Assembly: GCF_007859655.1 (NCBI RefSeq) | Contig: NZ_CP042304.1 | Coordinates: forward strand, 1,674,001-1,738,000 | Source of the DNA: Devosia ginsengisoli | Lineage (GTDB): Bacteria; Pseudomonadota; Alphaproteobacteria; Rhizobiales; Devosiaceae | Length of the DNA: 64,000 nucleotides | Direction of reading: 5' to 3' | Part shown: positions 20,698-30,247 of the stretch, piece after piece | Numbering within the stretch: the stretch's first letter is position 1 | How the letters are laid out: each line of letters opens with the position of its first letter | Position numbers and translations under genes: made by a program | The notes under the pieces: generated by a model | Seen by the model: the letters and a program-made list of their open reading frames with translations, nothing else | The model's database searches: none | What the model was told of the DNA's origin: nothing

Positions 20698-20881
20698 CAA
20701 ATCCGTCAAGGGACAAAATGAGAACATTCGCATTCGCATACAGGTCGAATTCGTTAGCAGACTGTTAGCATCGACGCGCGCGATGCGTGAATCGGCGGCC
20801 CCGCCCAATAAGTATGATTTTTGACTTGCCACGTCGCGTTCGGTTGCGCTTTATGCCGGCAGAGAGTTGAGGAGCCGCGCC

Positions 20882-21877
20882 ATGAACCTGATCCAGTTTT
20901 TCGATGCCAATGGCGAGCGCGCGGTCGGCGCCGTCGACAATGGCGTCGCCCGCATCGTCAATGACGCCACGAGCGTCCACGAACTGGCGCTGAGCGCGCT
21001 GTCGCGGCATGGCGGCCTTGGGGCGCTGATCGCCGAAAAGGGGCTCGGCGCCGAAGTGGACCGGGCGGCCCTGCTGGCCGAGGGCCGCATGCTGGCGCCG
21101 ATCGACCATCCCGATCCGGCCCATCTCTATGTCACCGGCACGGGCCTGACCCATCTCGGCTCGGCCGCGACGCGCGACGCCATGCACAAGTCCAACGGCA
21201 CCAAGACCGAGGAAGGGCTGACCGACTCGATGAAGATGTTCCGCATGGGCCTGGAAGGCGGCAAGCCGGCCGACGGGCTCAAGGGCGTGCAGCCGGAATG
21301 GTTCTACAAGGGCAACGGCTATTCAGTGGTCAATCCCGGCCACCCCATCCCCTCGCCCGGCTTTGCGCTGGATGCGGGCGAGGAGCCCGAAATTGCCGGC
21401 ATCTATGTGATCGACCAAAATGGCCAGCCGCGCCGGCTGGGCTTCGCGCTGGCCAATGAATTTTCCGACCATGTGACCGAGCGGGTGAACTATCTCTACC
21501 TGGCCCATTCCAAGCTCCGTGCCTGCGCCTTCGGGCCGGAACTGCGCGTCGGCGACCTGCCCGGCCATATCGAGGGCCAGTCGCGCATCTGGCGTGATGG
21601 CAAGGTATTGTGGGAAAAGCCGTTCCTGTCAGGTGAGGACAATATGAGCCACACCATCGCCAACCTGGAATATCACCACTTCAAGTATGACCTGTTCCGC
21701 AATCCGGGCGATGTGCATGTGCATATGTTCGGCACGGCGACGCTGAGCTTTGCCGATGGCATCAAGACCCAGCCGGACGACATTTTCGAAATCGAGGAAG
21801 CCCAGTTCGGCATGGCCCTGCGCAACCCGGTGCGGGTGGAAACCGAGCACCCCGTCATCGTCGGCAACGTCTATTGA
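20882..21877 (+). CDS. AraD1/GguC-like protein of the fumarylacetoacetate hydrolase superfamily
   Basis: The 331-residue protein starts MNLIQFFDANGERAVGAVDN. It carries the FAH-type core with DHPDPAHLYVTGTGLTHLGS, PEWFYKGNGYSVV, a metal-site region around YVIDQNGQPRRLGFALANEF, and MSHTIANLEYHHFKYDL. This pattern fits the AraD1 (GguC) family, which is often linked to the breakdown of aldonic acids such as L-arabonate or to sugar import. The aldo/keto reductase 56 bases downstream supports a sugar oxidation role. The exact reaction is an inference. The start has a GAGGAG box before the ATG at 20882. Confidence 0.82.
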   Translation: MNLIQFFDANGERAVGAVDNGVARIVNDATSVHELALSALSRHGGLGALIAEKGLGAEVDRAALLAEGRMLAPIDHPDPAHLYVTGTGLTHLGSAATRDAMHKSNGTKTEEGLTDSMKMFRMGLEGGKPADGLKGVQPEWFYKGNGYSVVNPGHPIPSPGFALDAGEEPEIAGIYVIDQNGQPRRLGFALANEFSDHVTERVNYLYLAHSKLRACAFGPELRVGDLPGHIEGQSRIWRDGKVLWEKPFLSGEDNMSHTIANLEYHHFKYDLFRNPGDVHVHMFGTATLSFADGIKTQPDDIFEIEEAQFGMALRNPVRVETEHPVIVGNVY

Positions 21878-21933
21878 GCTTGAAGCCAGGCAACTAACAT
21901 GTCAGTTATCCCACCGCCTGCTGGAGGGATGAC

Positions 21934-22953
21934 ATGACTGCTCGCGAGTTCGAAAAGCGCCGCATCGGCCGCACCGATCTTGAGGTGACGACGCTGGGGC
22001 TGGGCTGCGCTTCGCTGGCCGGCATTTTCTCCGCCGTTCCGGCCGAACAGGCCCGTGCCACGGTCGGCCATGCGCTCGATATGGGCATCAACTATGTCGA
22101 TACCGCCCCGCAATATGGGCTGGGCCGCTCCGAGCATCTGGTGGGCGATGCGCTGCGGGAACGACGGGACGGTGTGGTGCTGTCGAGCAAGGTGGGGAGG
22201 CTGCTCAAGCCCGTCAGTGCCGCCGAGCAGGACAAGGGCAACTGGATTGATCCCCTGCCCTTCAACCAGGCCTATGACTATTCCTATGACGGGATCATGC
22301 GCTCGTTCGAGGACAGCCGGCAGCGGCTGGGCATCCACCGCATCGACATCCTCTATGTCCACGATATCGGCGTGGCGACGCATGGTGTCGAGGGCAACAA
22401 GCCGCTTTGGGCGCAGTTGGCCAATGGGGGCTACAAGGCCCTGCGCGAATTGCGCGATGCCGGCGTGGTCAAGGCCATCGGGCTGGGCGTCAATGAGTGG
22501 CCGGTGCTGATGGACGCCTTCGCGCTGGGCGACTGGGACGTGTTCCTGCTGGCCGGGCGCTATACGCTGCTGGAACAGACCTCGCTCACCCCGTTCATGA
22601 CCACCTGTATCGAGCGCGGCGCCTCGGTGGTGATCGGTGGCCCATTCAATTCGGGGATTCTCGTGGGCGGCGACAAGTTCAACTATGCCAAGGCGCCGGA
22701 CGAGATCGTCAGCAAGGTCAGGGCCATCGAGGCGGTGTGCCGCGAATTTGGCGTGCCCCTGCCCGCTGCGGCTCTGCAATTTCCGCTGACCCATCCGGCT
22801 GTCTGCAACGTGCTGCCCGGGCCGCGCTCGCCGGCCGAGTTGGACGGCATTCTCGACTGGTGGGATGTGAAAGTGCCCGGCGATCTCTGGACAACTTTGG
22901 CCGCCAAGGGCCTGCTGGCGCCGGGAACGCCCATTCCCGGCGGCGTGGCTTGA
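21934..22953 (+). CDS. Aldo/keto reductase of the sugar dehydrogenase type
   Basis: The 339-residue TIM-barrel enzyme has the aldo/keto reductase motifs LGLGCASLAGIF, MGINYVDTAPQYGLGRSE (catalytic Asp and Tyr), a lysine in LSSKVGRLL and the histidine in DILYVHDIG. The C-terminal cofactor site is AVCNVLPGPRSPAELD. It is closest in style to D-threo-aldose (L-fucose) dehydrogenases and pyridoxal 4-dehydrogenase, which oxidise a sugar or aldehyde with NAD(P). With the AraD1-like gene before it, it may be part of a sugar-acid pathway. A GGAGGG box precedes the start. Confidence 0.85.
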   Translation: MTAREFEKRRIGRTDLEVTTLGLGCASLAGIFSAVPAEQARATVGHALDMGINYVDTAPQYGLGRSEHLVGDALRERRDGVVLSSKVGRLLKPVSAAEQDKGNWIDPLPFNQAYDYSYDGIMRSFEDSRQRLGIHRIDILYVHDIGVATHGVEGNKPLWAQLANGGYKALRELRDAGVVKAIGLGVNEWPVLMDAFALGDWDVFLLAGRYTLLEQTSLTPFMTTCIERGASVVIGGPFNSGILVGGDKFNYAKAPDEIVSKVRAIEAVCREFGVPLPAAALQFPLTHPAVCNVLPGPRSPAELDGILDWWDVKVPGDLWTTLAAKGLLAPGTPIPGGVA

Positions 22954-23012
22954 CGACTCCGCGACAGGAGAGCAATATAACCGGACGGTTCTAGAACCTG
23001 AAAGTTATTCCT

Positions 23013-23366
23013 ATGCCGACGCCAGCCGCCCTTGATGCCACCTTCCAGGCGCTTGCCGATCCGACGCGGCGAGCCATTCTGGCGCGCCTGGCGCAGGGGG
23101 AAGCCTCGGTGATGGAACTGGCCGAACCCTTCGCCATGAGCCAGCCGGCCATTTCCAAGCATCTCAAAGTGCTTGAGAATGCCGGACTGATCTCGCGCGG
23201 TCGCGACGCCCAGCGCCGGCCCTGCAAGCTGGAAGCCGCACCATTGGCTGAAGCGACAGGCTGGCTGATCGAATACCGCAAATTCTGGGAAAAGCAGTTC
23301 GGGCAGCTCGATGACCTGCTCGACGAGCTGAAGAAACTCGAAGCCATGGCGGGCAAAAACAATTAG
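23013..23366 (+). CDS. ArsR family transcriptional regulator
   Basis: The 117-residue protein is a small winged helix-turn-helix regulator: LADPTRRAILARLAQGEASV, then LAEPFAMSQPAISKHLKVLE (recognition helix) and ENAGLISRGRDAQRRPCKLE (wing). It lacks the paired cysteines of metal sensors. It stands ten bases before an AHSA1-domain gene; this regulator/AHSA1 pairing is very common in bacteria and the regulator usually represses the pair. The effector is unknown. Confidence 0.92.
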   Translation: MPTPAALDATFQALADPTRRAILARLAQGEASVMELAEPFAMSQPAISKHLKVLENAGLISRGRDAQRRPCKLEAAPLAEATGWLIEYRKFWEKQFGQLDDLLDELKKLEAMAGKNN

Positions 23367-23375
23367 GAGATCGAC

Positions 23376-23873
23376 ATGGCCTTTGGCGGCCCCCTGACCG
23401 TAACCACGCCTGAAGACACGCAGATCGTGATCACCAGGCAGTTCGATGCGCCCCGGCACCTGGTCTTCGCCTGCTACACCCAGCCGGCACTGATCCGCCG
23501 CTGGCTCAACGGCGCCGACGGCTGGATCATGACGGTCTGCGAATTCGACGCCAAGGTGGGCGGCAAATACCGCTACGAATGGAAGGCGCCCAGCGGCTAT
23601 GTGATGGGCATGGGCGGCGTGGTCAGGGAAATCCACCCGGTCGAACGGCTGGTCAGCGCCGAAGTGTTCGATGATGACTGGACCGGCGGGGAGACCGTAT
23701 CGACGCTCATTTTCGACGAGAAGAGCGGACGGACGACGCTGGTCAATACGCTCAACTATTCGTCGAAAGAGGCCCGCGACGGGGCGCTGGCAACGCCGAT
23801 GGCCGATGGCATGGAGTTCGGCTACAGCAAGCTGGATACGGTGCTGGCGGAACTGGGAAAGGGGCAGGCATGA
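23376..23873 (+). CDS. SRPBCC/AHSA1 domain protein
   Basis: The 165-residue protein has the hydrophobic-cavity START-like fold of the AHSA1 group: IVITRQFDAPRHLVFACYTQ, PALIRRWLNGADGWIMTVCE, VGGKYRYEWKAPSGYVMGMG, and an ending helix DGMEFGYSKLDTVLAEL. Such proteins bind small hydrophobic ligands. It is encoded directly after an ArsR regulator and its stop overlaps the next start (ATGA), so all three genes probably form one transcript. Confidence 0.9.
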   Translation: MAFGGPLTVTTPEDTQIVITRQFDAPRHLVFACYTQPALIRRWLNGADGWIMTVCEFDAKVGGKYRYEWKAPSGYVMGMGGVVREIHPVERLVSAEVFDDDWTGGETVSTLIFDEKSGRTTLVNTLNYSSKEARDGALATPMADGMEFGYSKLDTVLAELGKGQA

Positions 23874-24049
23874 ACGATCCGCGTATTTCGGCAATAATCT
23901 GTGCCGCGGTGGCCGCGTGGCTGGGCTATACGATTTTCTTTTCCGCCGAGGCGCCGAGCACGTTCCTGGCGGTGCTGCAGTGGACGTTCTTTGTGGTGGC
24001 GCTTGCCGGGCTGGGCGTGGCGCTGGCGCGGCTGGTAAAGGGGCGGTAG
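23870..24049 (+). CDS. Small two-helix membrane protein
   Basis: A 59-residue protein starts MNDPRISAIICAAVAAWLGY, has two hydrophobic helices (ISAIICAAVAAWLGYTIFF and FLAVLQWTFFVVALAGLGVA) and ends with the basic tail ARLVKGR. Its ATG overlaps the stop of the AHSA1 gene by four bases, strong evidence that it is a real, translationally coupled gene. No family was recognised. Confidence 0.68.
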   Translation: MNDPRISAIICAAVAAWLGYTIFFSAEAPSTFLAVLQWTFFVVALAGLGVALARLVKGR

Positions 24050-24073
24050 TCGGCTGCCACGAAGCGCGCAGCA

Positions 24074-24162
24074 GCCCTCATGGTGGCCTGTCGAACCATG
24101 AGGGCGTGGCACGATAACTCCACTCGCCCGCCCTCGTGGTTCGACAGGCTCACCATGAGGGC
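24074..24162. repeat. REP-like inverted repeat (CCTCATGGTGAGC family), second copy
   Basis: Arms at 24074-24105 and 24130-24162 form a long hairpin around GCCCTCATGGTGGCCTGTCG and its reverse complement. It belongs to the same family as 16593-16684 and again sits between convergent genes. Confidence 0.78.
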
Positions 24163-24179
24163 TTTGGAATTTCGATGCC

Positions 24180-24575
24180 TCAGTTCAAATCCAGCGCATA
24201 GGCCTTAAGGACATCCAGCGGGATGAGGCCGAGCACGGCCTGGTTGGTGGAGCGCAGGAACACGCGCGGGGCTTTGCCGGCCTGGTGGGCCTGCCACCAG
24301 CGCTGGGCGACGAGGCACCAGCGGTTGCCGGCGACGAGGCCGGGAAAGGCGAATTGCGGCATGGGGGTCGAGAGGTCGTTGCCGACCGAGGCGGAATAGG
24401 CGAGGAACTCGTCGGTGGCTTCGATGCAGACCAGATGCACCGCCGCATTATCCGGGCCGGCGGCGCAATAGCCGGTGCGGAAGAAGCCGGTCAGCGGGTC
24501 GCTGGAACAGGGGCTGAGCGGCTCGCCGAGCACGTTGAGCTCGGCCGGCCCTTCGAAGCGCCCATGGACGTTCAA
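24180..24575 (-). CDS. DUF2237 family protein
   Basis: The 131-residue protein matches the DUF2237 family, of unknown function: LNVLGEPLSPCSSDPLTGFF, a second cysteine region FRTGYCAAGPDNAAVHLVCI, and SASVGNDLSTPMPQFAFPGL followed by AGNRWCLVAQRW. The conserved cysteines could bind a metal. It starts right at the end of the cckA-like gene (overlap of four bases), so it is probably co-translated with that gene. Confidence 0.8.
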   Translation of the reverse strand: MNVHGRFEGPAELNVLGEPLSPCSSDPLTGFFRTGYCAAGPDNAAVHLVCIEATDEFLAYSASVGNDLSTPMPQFAFPGLVAGNRWCLVAQRWWQAHQAGKAPRVFLRSTNQAVLGLIPLDVLKAYALDLN

Positions 24576-27145
24576 TTGAGGTCGCTCTTGCCCACCATCT
24601 GCAGCACTTCCTTGACCTTGGTATTGATCTGGTCGAGCGAATACGGCTTGGGCAGGAATTCGACGCTCTGGTCGTCCTCGATATCGCGGCGCACGCTTTC
24701 CTCGGCATAGCCGGAAACGAAGATCACCTTGAGATCGGGCATGCGCTCGCGAATATGTTTCAGCAGCGTCGGGCCATCCATTTCGGGCATGGCCACATCA
24801 GATATCATCAGGTCGATGTTGAAATCTTCATCCTCGAGGATTTCAAGGGCTTCCTCGCCGCCATCGGCCTCGAAAACCTCATATCCGGTGGCGCGCAGAG
24901 CGCGGGCCGAAAAGGCACGCACGCTCTCCTCGTCATCCACCAGAAGGATGCGTTCGTGGCCGGTGAGATCGCGCACCGGCGCGGCGGCGGCGGCGACCTT
25001 GGCAGCCTGTTCGGCAGCGCTGGCGACATGGCGCGGCAGGAAAATCTTGAACGTGGTGCCCACGCCGACCACGGAGACCGGATAGATATAGCCCTCGGTC
25101 TGCTTGACGATGCCGTAGACGGTGGAGAGGCCCAGGCCCGTGCCCTTGCCCAGTTCCTTGGTGGTGAAGAAGGGCTCGAAAATCTTCTGCAGCACTTCCG
25201 GGCTCATGCCGGTGCCGGTGTCCTGCACGTCGATCAGCACGTAATCGGCCGGCACCATGCCTTCGAAATTCAGCCGCTCGGCCTCGGAGCGCTCGACATT
25301 GGAGGTGCGGATGGTGATGGCGCCGCCATTGGTCATGGCGTCGCGGGCGTTGACCACTAGGTTGATGATGACCTGTTCGAGCTGCACCACATCGGCCCGG
25401 ACCGGCCAGATATTGCGGCCATGTTCGACGCCGAGCGTATTCTTCTCGCCGATCATGCGCTTGAGCAGGACCGTGAGGTCATCGACGATCAGCGGCAGTT
25501 CCAGCACCTGCGGGCGCAGGGTCTGCCGGCGCGAGAAGGCCAGCAGCTGGCGGGTGAGGCCCGCGGCGCGATTGGCATTCTGCTTGATCTGCATCAGCTC
25601 GCTGAAGCTAGGATCGCCCGGCTTGTGCTTGAGCAGCAGCAGGTCGGAAAAGCCGATAATGGCGGTCAGCAGATTATTGAAATCATGCGCCACGCCGCCG
25701 GCAAGCTGGCCCACGGCCTGCATTTTCTGGCTCTGGGCGAACTGGGCTTCGAGCTTGCGCTGGTCGGTCATGTCGAGGGCATAGACATTGACCTGCTCGG
25801 GCGAGCCGCTGCTCATTTCCGACGAGGACAGGTAGAGCCGCACGGCGTGATCGCCCTCGGCGCTGAGCAGCGCATCGACCGGCTCGACCTCGGACAGATG
25901 GGCGGCGGCATCGGCGATGGCGCGACCGAATTTCTCGCGGCTCCCCTCGCCGATCAATTCGCTGAGCGGCTGGAGTTCGAGGCTCTTTTCCTCGCCCGCC
26001 CATTTGAAGATGCGGCCGAAGGGGGCATTGGTGCGGATGATCCGCCCTTCCCCGTCCAGCGTGGCGATGGCGAAGGGCGTATCGTTGAAGAAGCGCGAGA
26101 AGCGCACTTCGGCGGCGCGCAGGGCCTCTTCGGTGTCGGGCGCCTTGGATTTGTCGAGGACGAGGGTGCGGGTCTCGCCCAGTTCGCCATCGGCGAGGCG
26201 GGCGGCGCGATGCAGCAGGCGCACCGGAAAGCTGGTGCCGTTGCGGCGCACCAGGTCGATATCGATGATCTCGGTGCCGATCTCGCCATCGCCACGCCCG
26301 CGCATGAGCAGGGTCGCGCCATCGCCGCGCACCAGGTCGGAAAGGCCGAGATGGCCGGAATTGAACTCGGCCAGGTCATAGCCGAGCCAGTCGGTCAGGG
26401 TCGAATTGAGATACTGGATGCGGCCATGCGCGTCGGCGGAGAAGAAGCCGGCCGGCGAATGATCGAGATAATCGATGGCACGCTGCAGGTCGCGGAAGGC
26501 GCTTTCGTTATTATCGCGGTCGCGGGTGATGTCTTCCACCGACCAGATGGCCAAGGGCTTCTGCGCCTCGTCGGATTCCGGCAGCGGCCGTACCGCGACG
26601 CGATACCAATAGGCCCTGCCGCTGTCGCCCAGCGAGCCGCCCAGCCCGCCGACAATGCGGATATCCTCAATCGCGGTCCGCCCGTCCTTAGCGGCGCGGG
26701 AGAGGCGATAGATCGCTTCGCTGGCATCGGACTGGCCGGCGAAGAGGCGTGGCACGCCGACCGGCACGCCATTGGTCATGGCGCCGGAAAAGCTGCCGTA
26801 ATGCGCGTTAACATAGGAAATCTTGCCATCGCGATCCGCGACAACAGCGCCGAAGGGCAGGCTGTCGACCATGGCGTTAGAAATAGTGCGGCGTTCCTCG
26901 CCATTGGCGAAGCGGAACAGGCCCGCCGCGAGGCCGAACAGGCAGAACACCCCGATGACGGCAAGCACGCCGACAAAGGTCATGATGAACTCGGCCGGGA
27001 TCCTGTCGCCGAAGAAGGAAAAGGCCACCGCAATGGCCACCAGCACCAGAGCCAGTACGACGACCCGCCACAGGCCGGCTCCGCCGCGCCCCGCCGTAAC
27101 GAGCGGATCGGGATAAGTGTCCTCGCCTGTTGGCGTCGATGCCAT
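24572..27145 (-). CDS. cckA: Cell-cycle hybrid histidine kinase CckA
   Basis: The 857-residue protein has two membrane helices (about residues 25-45 and 52-75), PAS-like sensor regions, a histidine kinase core and a receiver domain, the layout of alphaproteobacterial CckA. The phosphorylated histidine is residue 487 in [16 protein letters not shown]. The ATP-binding motifs are [20 protein letters not shown] and [13 protein letters not shown]. The receiver aspartate is residue 783 in [13 protein letters not shown]. In Caulobacter CckA passes phosphate through ChpT to CtrA, which controls the cell cycle and flagellar genes. Flagellar genes with CtrA-like boxes lie immediately beside it here. 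Confidence 0.94.
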   Translation of the reverse strand: MASTPTGEDTYPDPLVTAGRGGAGLWRVVVLALVLVAIAVAFSFFGDRIPAEFIMTFVGVLAVIGVFCLFGLAAGLFRFANGEERRTISNAMVDSLPFGAVVADRDGKISYVNAHYGSFSGAMTNGVPVGVPRLFAGQSDASEAIYRLSRAAKDGRTAIEDIRIVGGLGGSLGDSGRAYWYRVAVRPLPESDEAQKPLAIWSVEDITRDRDNNESAFRDLQRAIDYLDHSPAGFFSADAHGRIQYLNSTLTDWLGYDLAEFNSGHLGLSDLVRGDGATLLMRGRGDGEIGTEIIDIDLVRRNGTSFPVRLLHRAARLADGELGETRTLVLDKSKAPDTEEALRAAEVRFSRFFNDTPFAIATLDGEGRIIRTNAPFGRIFKWAGEEKSLELQPLSELIGEGSREKFGRAIADAAAHLSEVEPVDALLSAEGDHAVRLYLSSSEMSSGSPEQVNVYALDMTDQRKLEAQFAQSQKMQAVGQLAGGVAHDFNNLLTAIIGFSDLLLLKHKPGDPSFSELMQIKQNANRAAGLTRQLLAFSRRQTLRPQVLELPLIVDDLTVLLKRMIGEKNTLGVEHGRNIWPVRADVVQLEQVIINLVVNARDAMTNGGAITIRTSNVERSEAERLNFEGMVPADYVLIDVQDTGTGMSPEVLQKIFEPFFTTKELGKGTGLGLSTVYGIVKQTEGYIYPVSVVGVGTTFKIFLPRHVASAAEQAAKVAAAAAPVRDLTGHERILLVDDEESVRAFSARALRATGYEVFEADGGEEALEILEDEDFNIDLMISDVAMPEMDGPTLLKHIRERMPDLKVIFVSGYAEESVRRDIEDDQSVEFLPKPYSLDQINTKVKEVLQMVGKSDLN

Positions 27146-27325
27146 GGGTCAGGATGCTCCGTAACCGGTGAGTCGGGCCGAATCAGGCACGTGGCAATGG
27201 TCTAGCAAATGGTCCGGCCCTGCGGGAGGCCGATCATGGTTTTCAACACGGGATCGCGGCGAAACAACAGCATGAACGCGGGAAATGCTGCCCGCATAGG
27301 ACTTCTGGCACGATGTCCCAGTCGA

Positions 27326-27482
27326 CACCCTCCCCCTTGAGGGGAGGGATCAAGGGAGGGGGTGTCGGAGGCGCCGCATACATAGAGTTCGTAGAGCCCT
27401 CAACACCCCCGCCCTGCTCGATTCAACGGACTTAGCTAAAGCTAAGTCCTATCTCGCTTCCCTCCCCTCAAGGGGGAGGGTG
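27326..27482. repeat. Composite palindromic element with an internal hairpin
   Basis: The left arm CCCTCCCCCTTGAGGGGAGG and the right arm CCTCCCCTCAAGGGGGAGGG are inverted. Between them, GGACTTAGCT-AA-AGCTAAGTCC (27428-27449) is a perfect 10-bp hairpin, followed by CTATCTCGCTTCCCTCCCC. The same composite structure recurs at 29717-29859. It fills most of the 373-base space between cckA and flhB, in which no gene was seen. Confidence 0.78.
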
Positions 27483-27518
27483 AGTCTGGTGGTTCTGGCG
27501 CCATCACACGACAACAAA

Positions 27519-28601
27519 TCAATTCGCCTTCCATCCTGCCCCGCGCTTGAGGCGCATGACGAAGCCGATGACTTCGGCGACGGCCTTGAAATGCTCGTTG
27601 GGGATGGACTCGTCGACATCGACGCTGGCGAAGAGCGCGCGGGCCAGAGGCGGGTTTTCGACGATGGGGACGTCGTGCTCCTTGGCCAGTTCGCGGATGC
27701 GGAAGGCCACGGCATCGGCGCCCTTGGCCACGCATCTAGGGGCCTTCATGCCCTTGTCGTATTTGAGCGCCACGGCAAAGTGGGTCGGGTTGGTGATGAC
27801 CACGGTCGCATCGGGCACCGCCGCCATCATGCGCTTGCGCGCCCGCTCCTGCCGCAACTGGCGCAGCTTGCCCTTGATGTGAGGATCGCCCTCCATCTGC
27901 TTGTATTCGTCGCGAGTTTCCTGAACCGTCATCATCAGCTTCTTCCACCATTTCTGGCGGACATAGAGATAATCGGCAAAGGCGATGACGGTGACGATGG
28001 CCAGCACTGCGATGAAGATCTTGATACCGATTTCCTGGAAATCGGCCAGGATCATTGCCGGATCGGCCGTCATCATCGTGTCGAGCCGGTCGCGCTCGGG
28101 CCAGACCACGGCCATCACCACGGCGCCGACAATGCCGATCTTGAGCAGGCCCTTGCCGAAATTGACCAGCGACTCGGTGGAGAACAACCGTTTGGCCCCG
28201 GCCAGCGGCGAAATCTTGGAGAGTTTCGGGGTGATCGGCTCGGCCGAAAACAGCGGCCGGTGTTGGATGAGATTGGCCAATATCGCGCAGCTCGACAGCA
28301 CGACGAGCGGAATGAGCACGGTGCCGATCAGGGCCAGCGCCAGATTGTTGAAGAAAGCGCCGAAGCCCGCGCCACCCAGCTCGAACTGGTCGGCATTCAT
28401 GATGAGCAGCTTGAGCGTTTCCGACAGGCTCGACGCCGTGGCGGGCGCCATCATGGCGAAGATGGCGGCCGAGCCGAGTAGCATGAACCAGGTGACCACT
28501 TCCTGGCTCTTGGCGACATCGCCCTTCTTGTGGGCGTCCTCGAGCTTCTTTTGGGAAGGGTCTTCTGTTTTGGCGTCCTGTTCCGGGGCTTCGTCTGACA
28601 C
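27519..28601 (-). CDS. flhB: Flagellar export switch protein FlhB
   Basis: FlhB is the gate protein that switches flagellar export from hook to filament substrates. This 360-residue copy starts MSDEAPEQDAKTEDPSQKKL. It has four membrane helices in the N-terminal part and the self-cleaving NPTH motif in VVITNPTHFAVALKYDKGMK. It is last in the flgB-flgC-fliE-fliQ-fliR-flhB operon, three bases after fliR. Confidence 0.95.
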   Translation of the reverse strand: MSDEAPEQDAKTEDPSQKKLEDAHKKGDVAKSQEVVTWFMLLGSAAIFAMMAPATASSLSETLKLLIMNADQFELGGAGFGAFFNNLALALIGTVLIPLVVLSSCAILANLIQHRPLFSAEPITPKLSKISPLAGAKRLFSTESLVNFGKGLLKIGIVGAVVMAVVWPERDRLDTMMTADPAMILADFQEIGIKIFIAVLAIVTVIAFADYLYVRQKWWKKLMMTVQETRDEYKQMEGDPHIKGKLRQLRQERARKRMMAAVPDATVVITNPTHFAVALKYDKGMKAPRCVAKGADAVAFRIRELAKEHDVPIVENPPLARALFASVDVDESIPNEHFKAVAEVIGFVMRLKRGAGWKAN

Positions 28602-28604
28602 GCC

Positions 28605-29372
28605 TCAGCCCCTCCACATTGCGAGATGGGCTTCGAAACTGCTGAGATACCAGCCCATCATCATGGTCAGGAGCATGGCGAACAGCACCAGCCCAATCAT
28701 GATGTTGGCCGGCATCAGCAGGAAGAAGACCTGCAAAGCCGGCATGAGCCGGGCCAGGATGCCGGCGCCCAGGTTGAAGACCAGGCCGAAGACGATGAAG
28801 GGCGCCGCCATCTGCACGCCGACACTGAAGGCCCCCGCCACGGTGCGGATGGCCAGTTGCGCCGCGTCATCGAACATCAGCGGGGCATCGAGGGGGAAGA
28901 GGGTGTAGCTGTCATAGGTGGCGGCCAGTGCCACGTGGTGCAGGTCGGTAGCGAAGATCAGCACCATGCCCAAAAAGCTGAGGAAGCTGCCGAACACCGC
29001 GCCCTGCACGCCAACCTGGGTCGGATCGGCCGCCATGGCGGCGGAGAGGCCGGCCTGGAAGGCGATGATGGCGCCGGCCACCTGGGTTGCCATCACGGTG
29101 ATGCGCACGATGGCGCCCAGCATGATGCCAATGGCCAATTCGTGGAAGATGAAGCCGACAATGGCCATGAAATCGGCTGGCATGGCCGGCAGGCTGGACG
29201 CGAGCAGCGGATAGACCACCAGCGTGAAGGCCAGCGCGAAGCTGAGCCGCATGCGCATGGGGATCATGTCCTCGCCCAAAGCCGGCATGAGCATGAGAAT
29301 GGAGCCGATGCGCGAAAACAACAGCAGGTAGACAAAGGCCGTATTGGGCAGCCAGTCGAGCCCGACCGTCAC
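28605..29372 (-). CDS. fliR: Flagellar export gate protein FliR
   Basis: The 255-residue integral membrane protein starts LDWLPNTAFVYLLLFSRIGS after a short N-terminus and contains the typical GEDMIPMRMRLSFALAFTLV and AFQAGLSAAMAADPTQVGVQ segments. FliR joins FliP and FliQ in the export gate. Gaps of two and three bases to its neighbours show tight operon packing. Confidence 0.94.
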   Translation of the reverse strand: MTVGLDWLPNTAFVYLLLFSRIGSILMLMPALGEDMIPMRMRLSFALAFTLVVYPLLASSLPAMPADFMAIVGFIFHELAIGIMLGAIVRITVMATQVAGAIIAFQAGLSAAMAADPTQVGVQGAVFGSFLSFLGMVLIFATDLHHVALAATYDSYTLFPLDAPLMFDDAAQLAIRTVAGAFSVGVQMAAPFIVFGLVFNLGAGILARLMPALQVFFLLMPANIMIGLVLFAMLLTMMMGWYLSSFEAHLAMWRG

Positions 29373-29374
29373 CG

Positions 29375-29641
29375 TCAGCCGCCCACGATGATCATGTCGA
29401 CCACGCGGTTCATGTAGCCGCCCATGGTGGCGCCGAGGAATGGCAGGGTCAGCAGCATGGTGACGAAGATGGCAATGATCTTGGGCACGAAGACCAGGGT
29501 CTGTTCCTGAATCTGGGTCAGCGCCTGGAACAGCGCGATGATGACACCAACGATAAGGCCGATGATCATCATCGGCGCCGATACGATGATCAGCGTCCAG
29601 ATGCCGTCACTGGCAATGTCGAGGGCCTCTGCGCCGGTCAT
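29375..29641 (-). CDS. fliQ: Flagellar export gate protein FliQ
   Basis: The 88-residue protein has two membrane helices around SAPMMIIGLIVGVIIALFQA and IAIFVTMLLTLPFLGATMGG, and the conserved LTQIQEQTLVFVPKI loop between them. It is a small subunit of the FliPQR export gate. It is followed by fliR after two bases and preceded by an interposed repeat element before fliE. Confidence 0.94.
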   Translation of the reverse strand: MTGAEALDIASDGIWTLIIVSAPMMIIGLIVGVIIALFQALTQIQEQTLVFVPKIIAIFVTMLLTLPFLGATMGGYMNRVVDMIIVGG

Positions 29642-29716
29642 TGTCGGGTCCGGGGTGGAATCACGACTACAGTCTATCTCATTCCCAAGATTTCAGTGCC
29701 CCGAAGCCGCAGTCGT

Positions 29717-29859
29717 CTCCCTCCCCCTTGTGGGGAGGGATCAAGGGTGGGGGTGGGCCACGCGCACCGGACTCGCGGTGAGATACCCCACCCTGCTCGA
29801 TTCAACGGACTTAGCTGACGCTAAGTCCTATCTCGCTTCCCTCCCCCTAGGGGGAGGGA
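29717..29859. repeat. Composite palindromic element, second copy, inside the flagellar operon
   Basis: Same structure as 27326-27482: CTCCCCCTTGTGGGGAGGG, then CTGCTCGATTCAACGGACTT, a hairpin GGACTTAGC-TGAC-GCTAAGTCC (29807-29828) and a closing CCTCCCCCTAGGGGGAGGG. It separates fliE from fliQ within what should be one operon and may shape or split the transcript. Confidence 0.77.
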
Positions 29860-29890
29860 AGACGACTGCCTGGCTGGTGTATTGCCCAAA

Positions 29891-30226
29891 CTAGATCGGC
29901 ATCCGCATGATTTCTTCGTAGGCCGAGATGACGCGGTCGCGGACGGTGACCATGCTTTCGATGGCGATTTCGGTCTCGCTGAGGGCCGTCACCATGTCCA
30001 CGACATTGGCCTTGCCGTTGACCATGTCGATGGCCATCTGGTCGCTGGTCGCGCCGGTATCGATCACGCCCTGCACCTGCTGGGCCAGCATGTCGGCGAA
30101 GTTCGGGCCACCGGAAGGATTGGCCAGCGCGGTGAGGTCGGTCTGCGGCCGCGCGGCCTGGTTGATCAGGCGCTGAGCATTGCCATAGGCGACGGTGGCA
30201 GCATTGAACGGCGTATTGACGGCCAT
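29891..30226 (-). CDS. fliE: Flagellar hook-basal body protein FliE
   Basis: The 111-residue protein ends with the FliE core GKANVVDMVTALSETEIAIE, then SMVTVRDRVISAYEEIMRMPI. FliE joins the MS ring to the proximal rod. The N-terminus has the loose NTPFNAATVAYGNAQRL region common in the family. It lies 21 bases after flgC in the same operon. Confidence 0.94.
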   Translation of the reverse strand: MAVNTPFNAATVAYGNAQRLINQAARPQTDLTALANPSGGPNFADMLAQQVQGVIDTGATSDQMAIDMVNGKANVVDMVTALSETEIAIESMVTVRDRVISAYEEIMRMPI

Positions 30227-30247
30227 TTGTTCTTATTCCTCTCCCGG

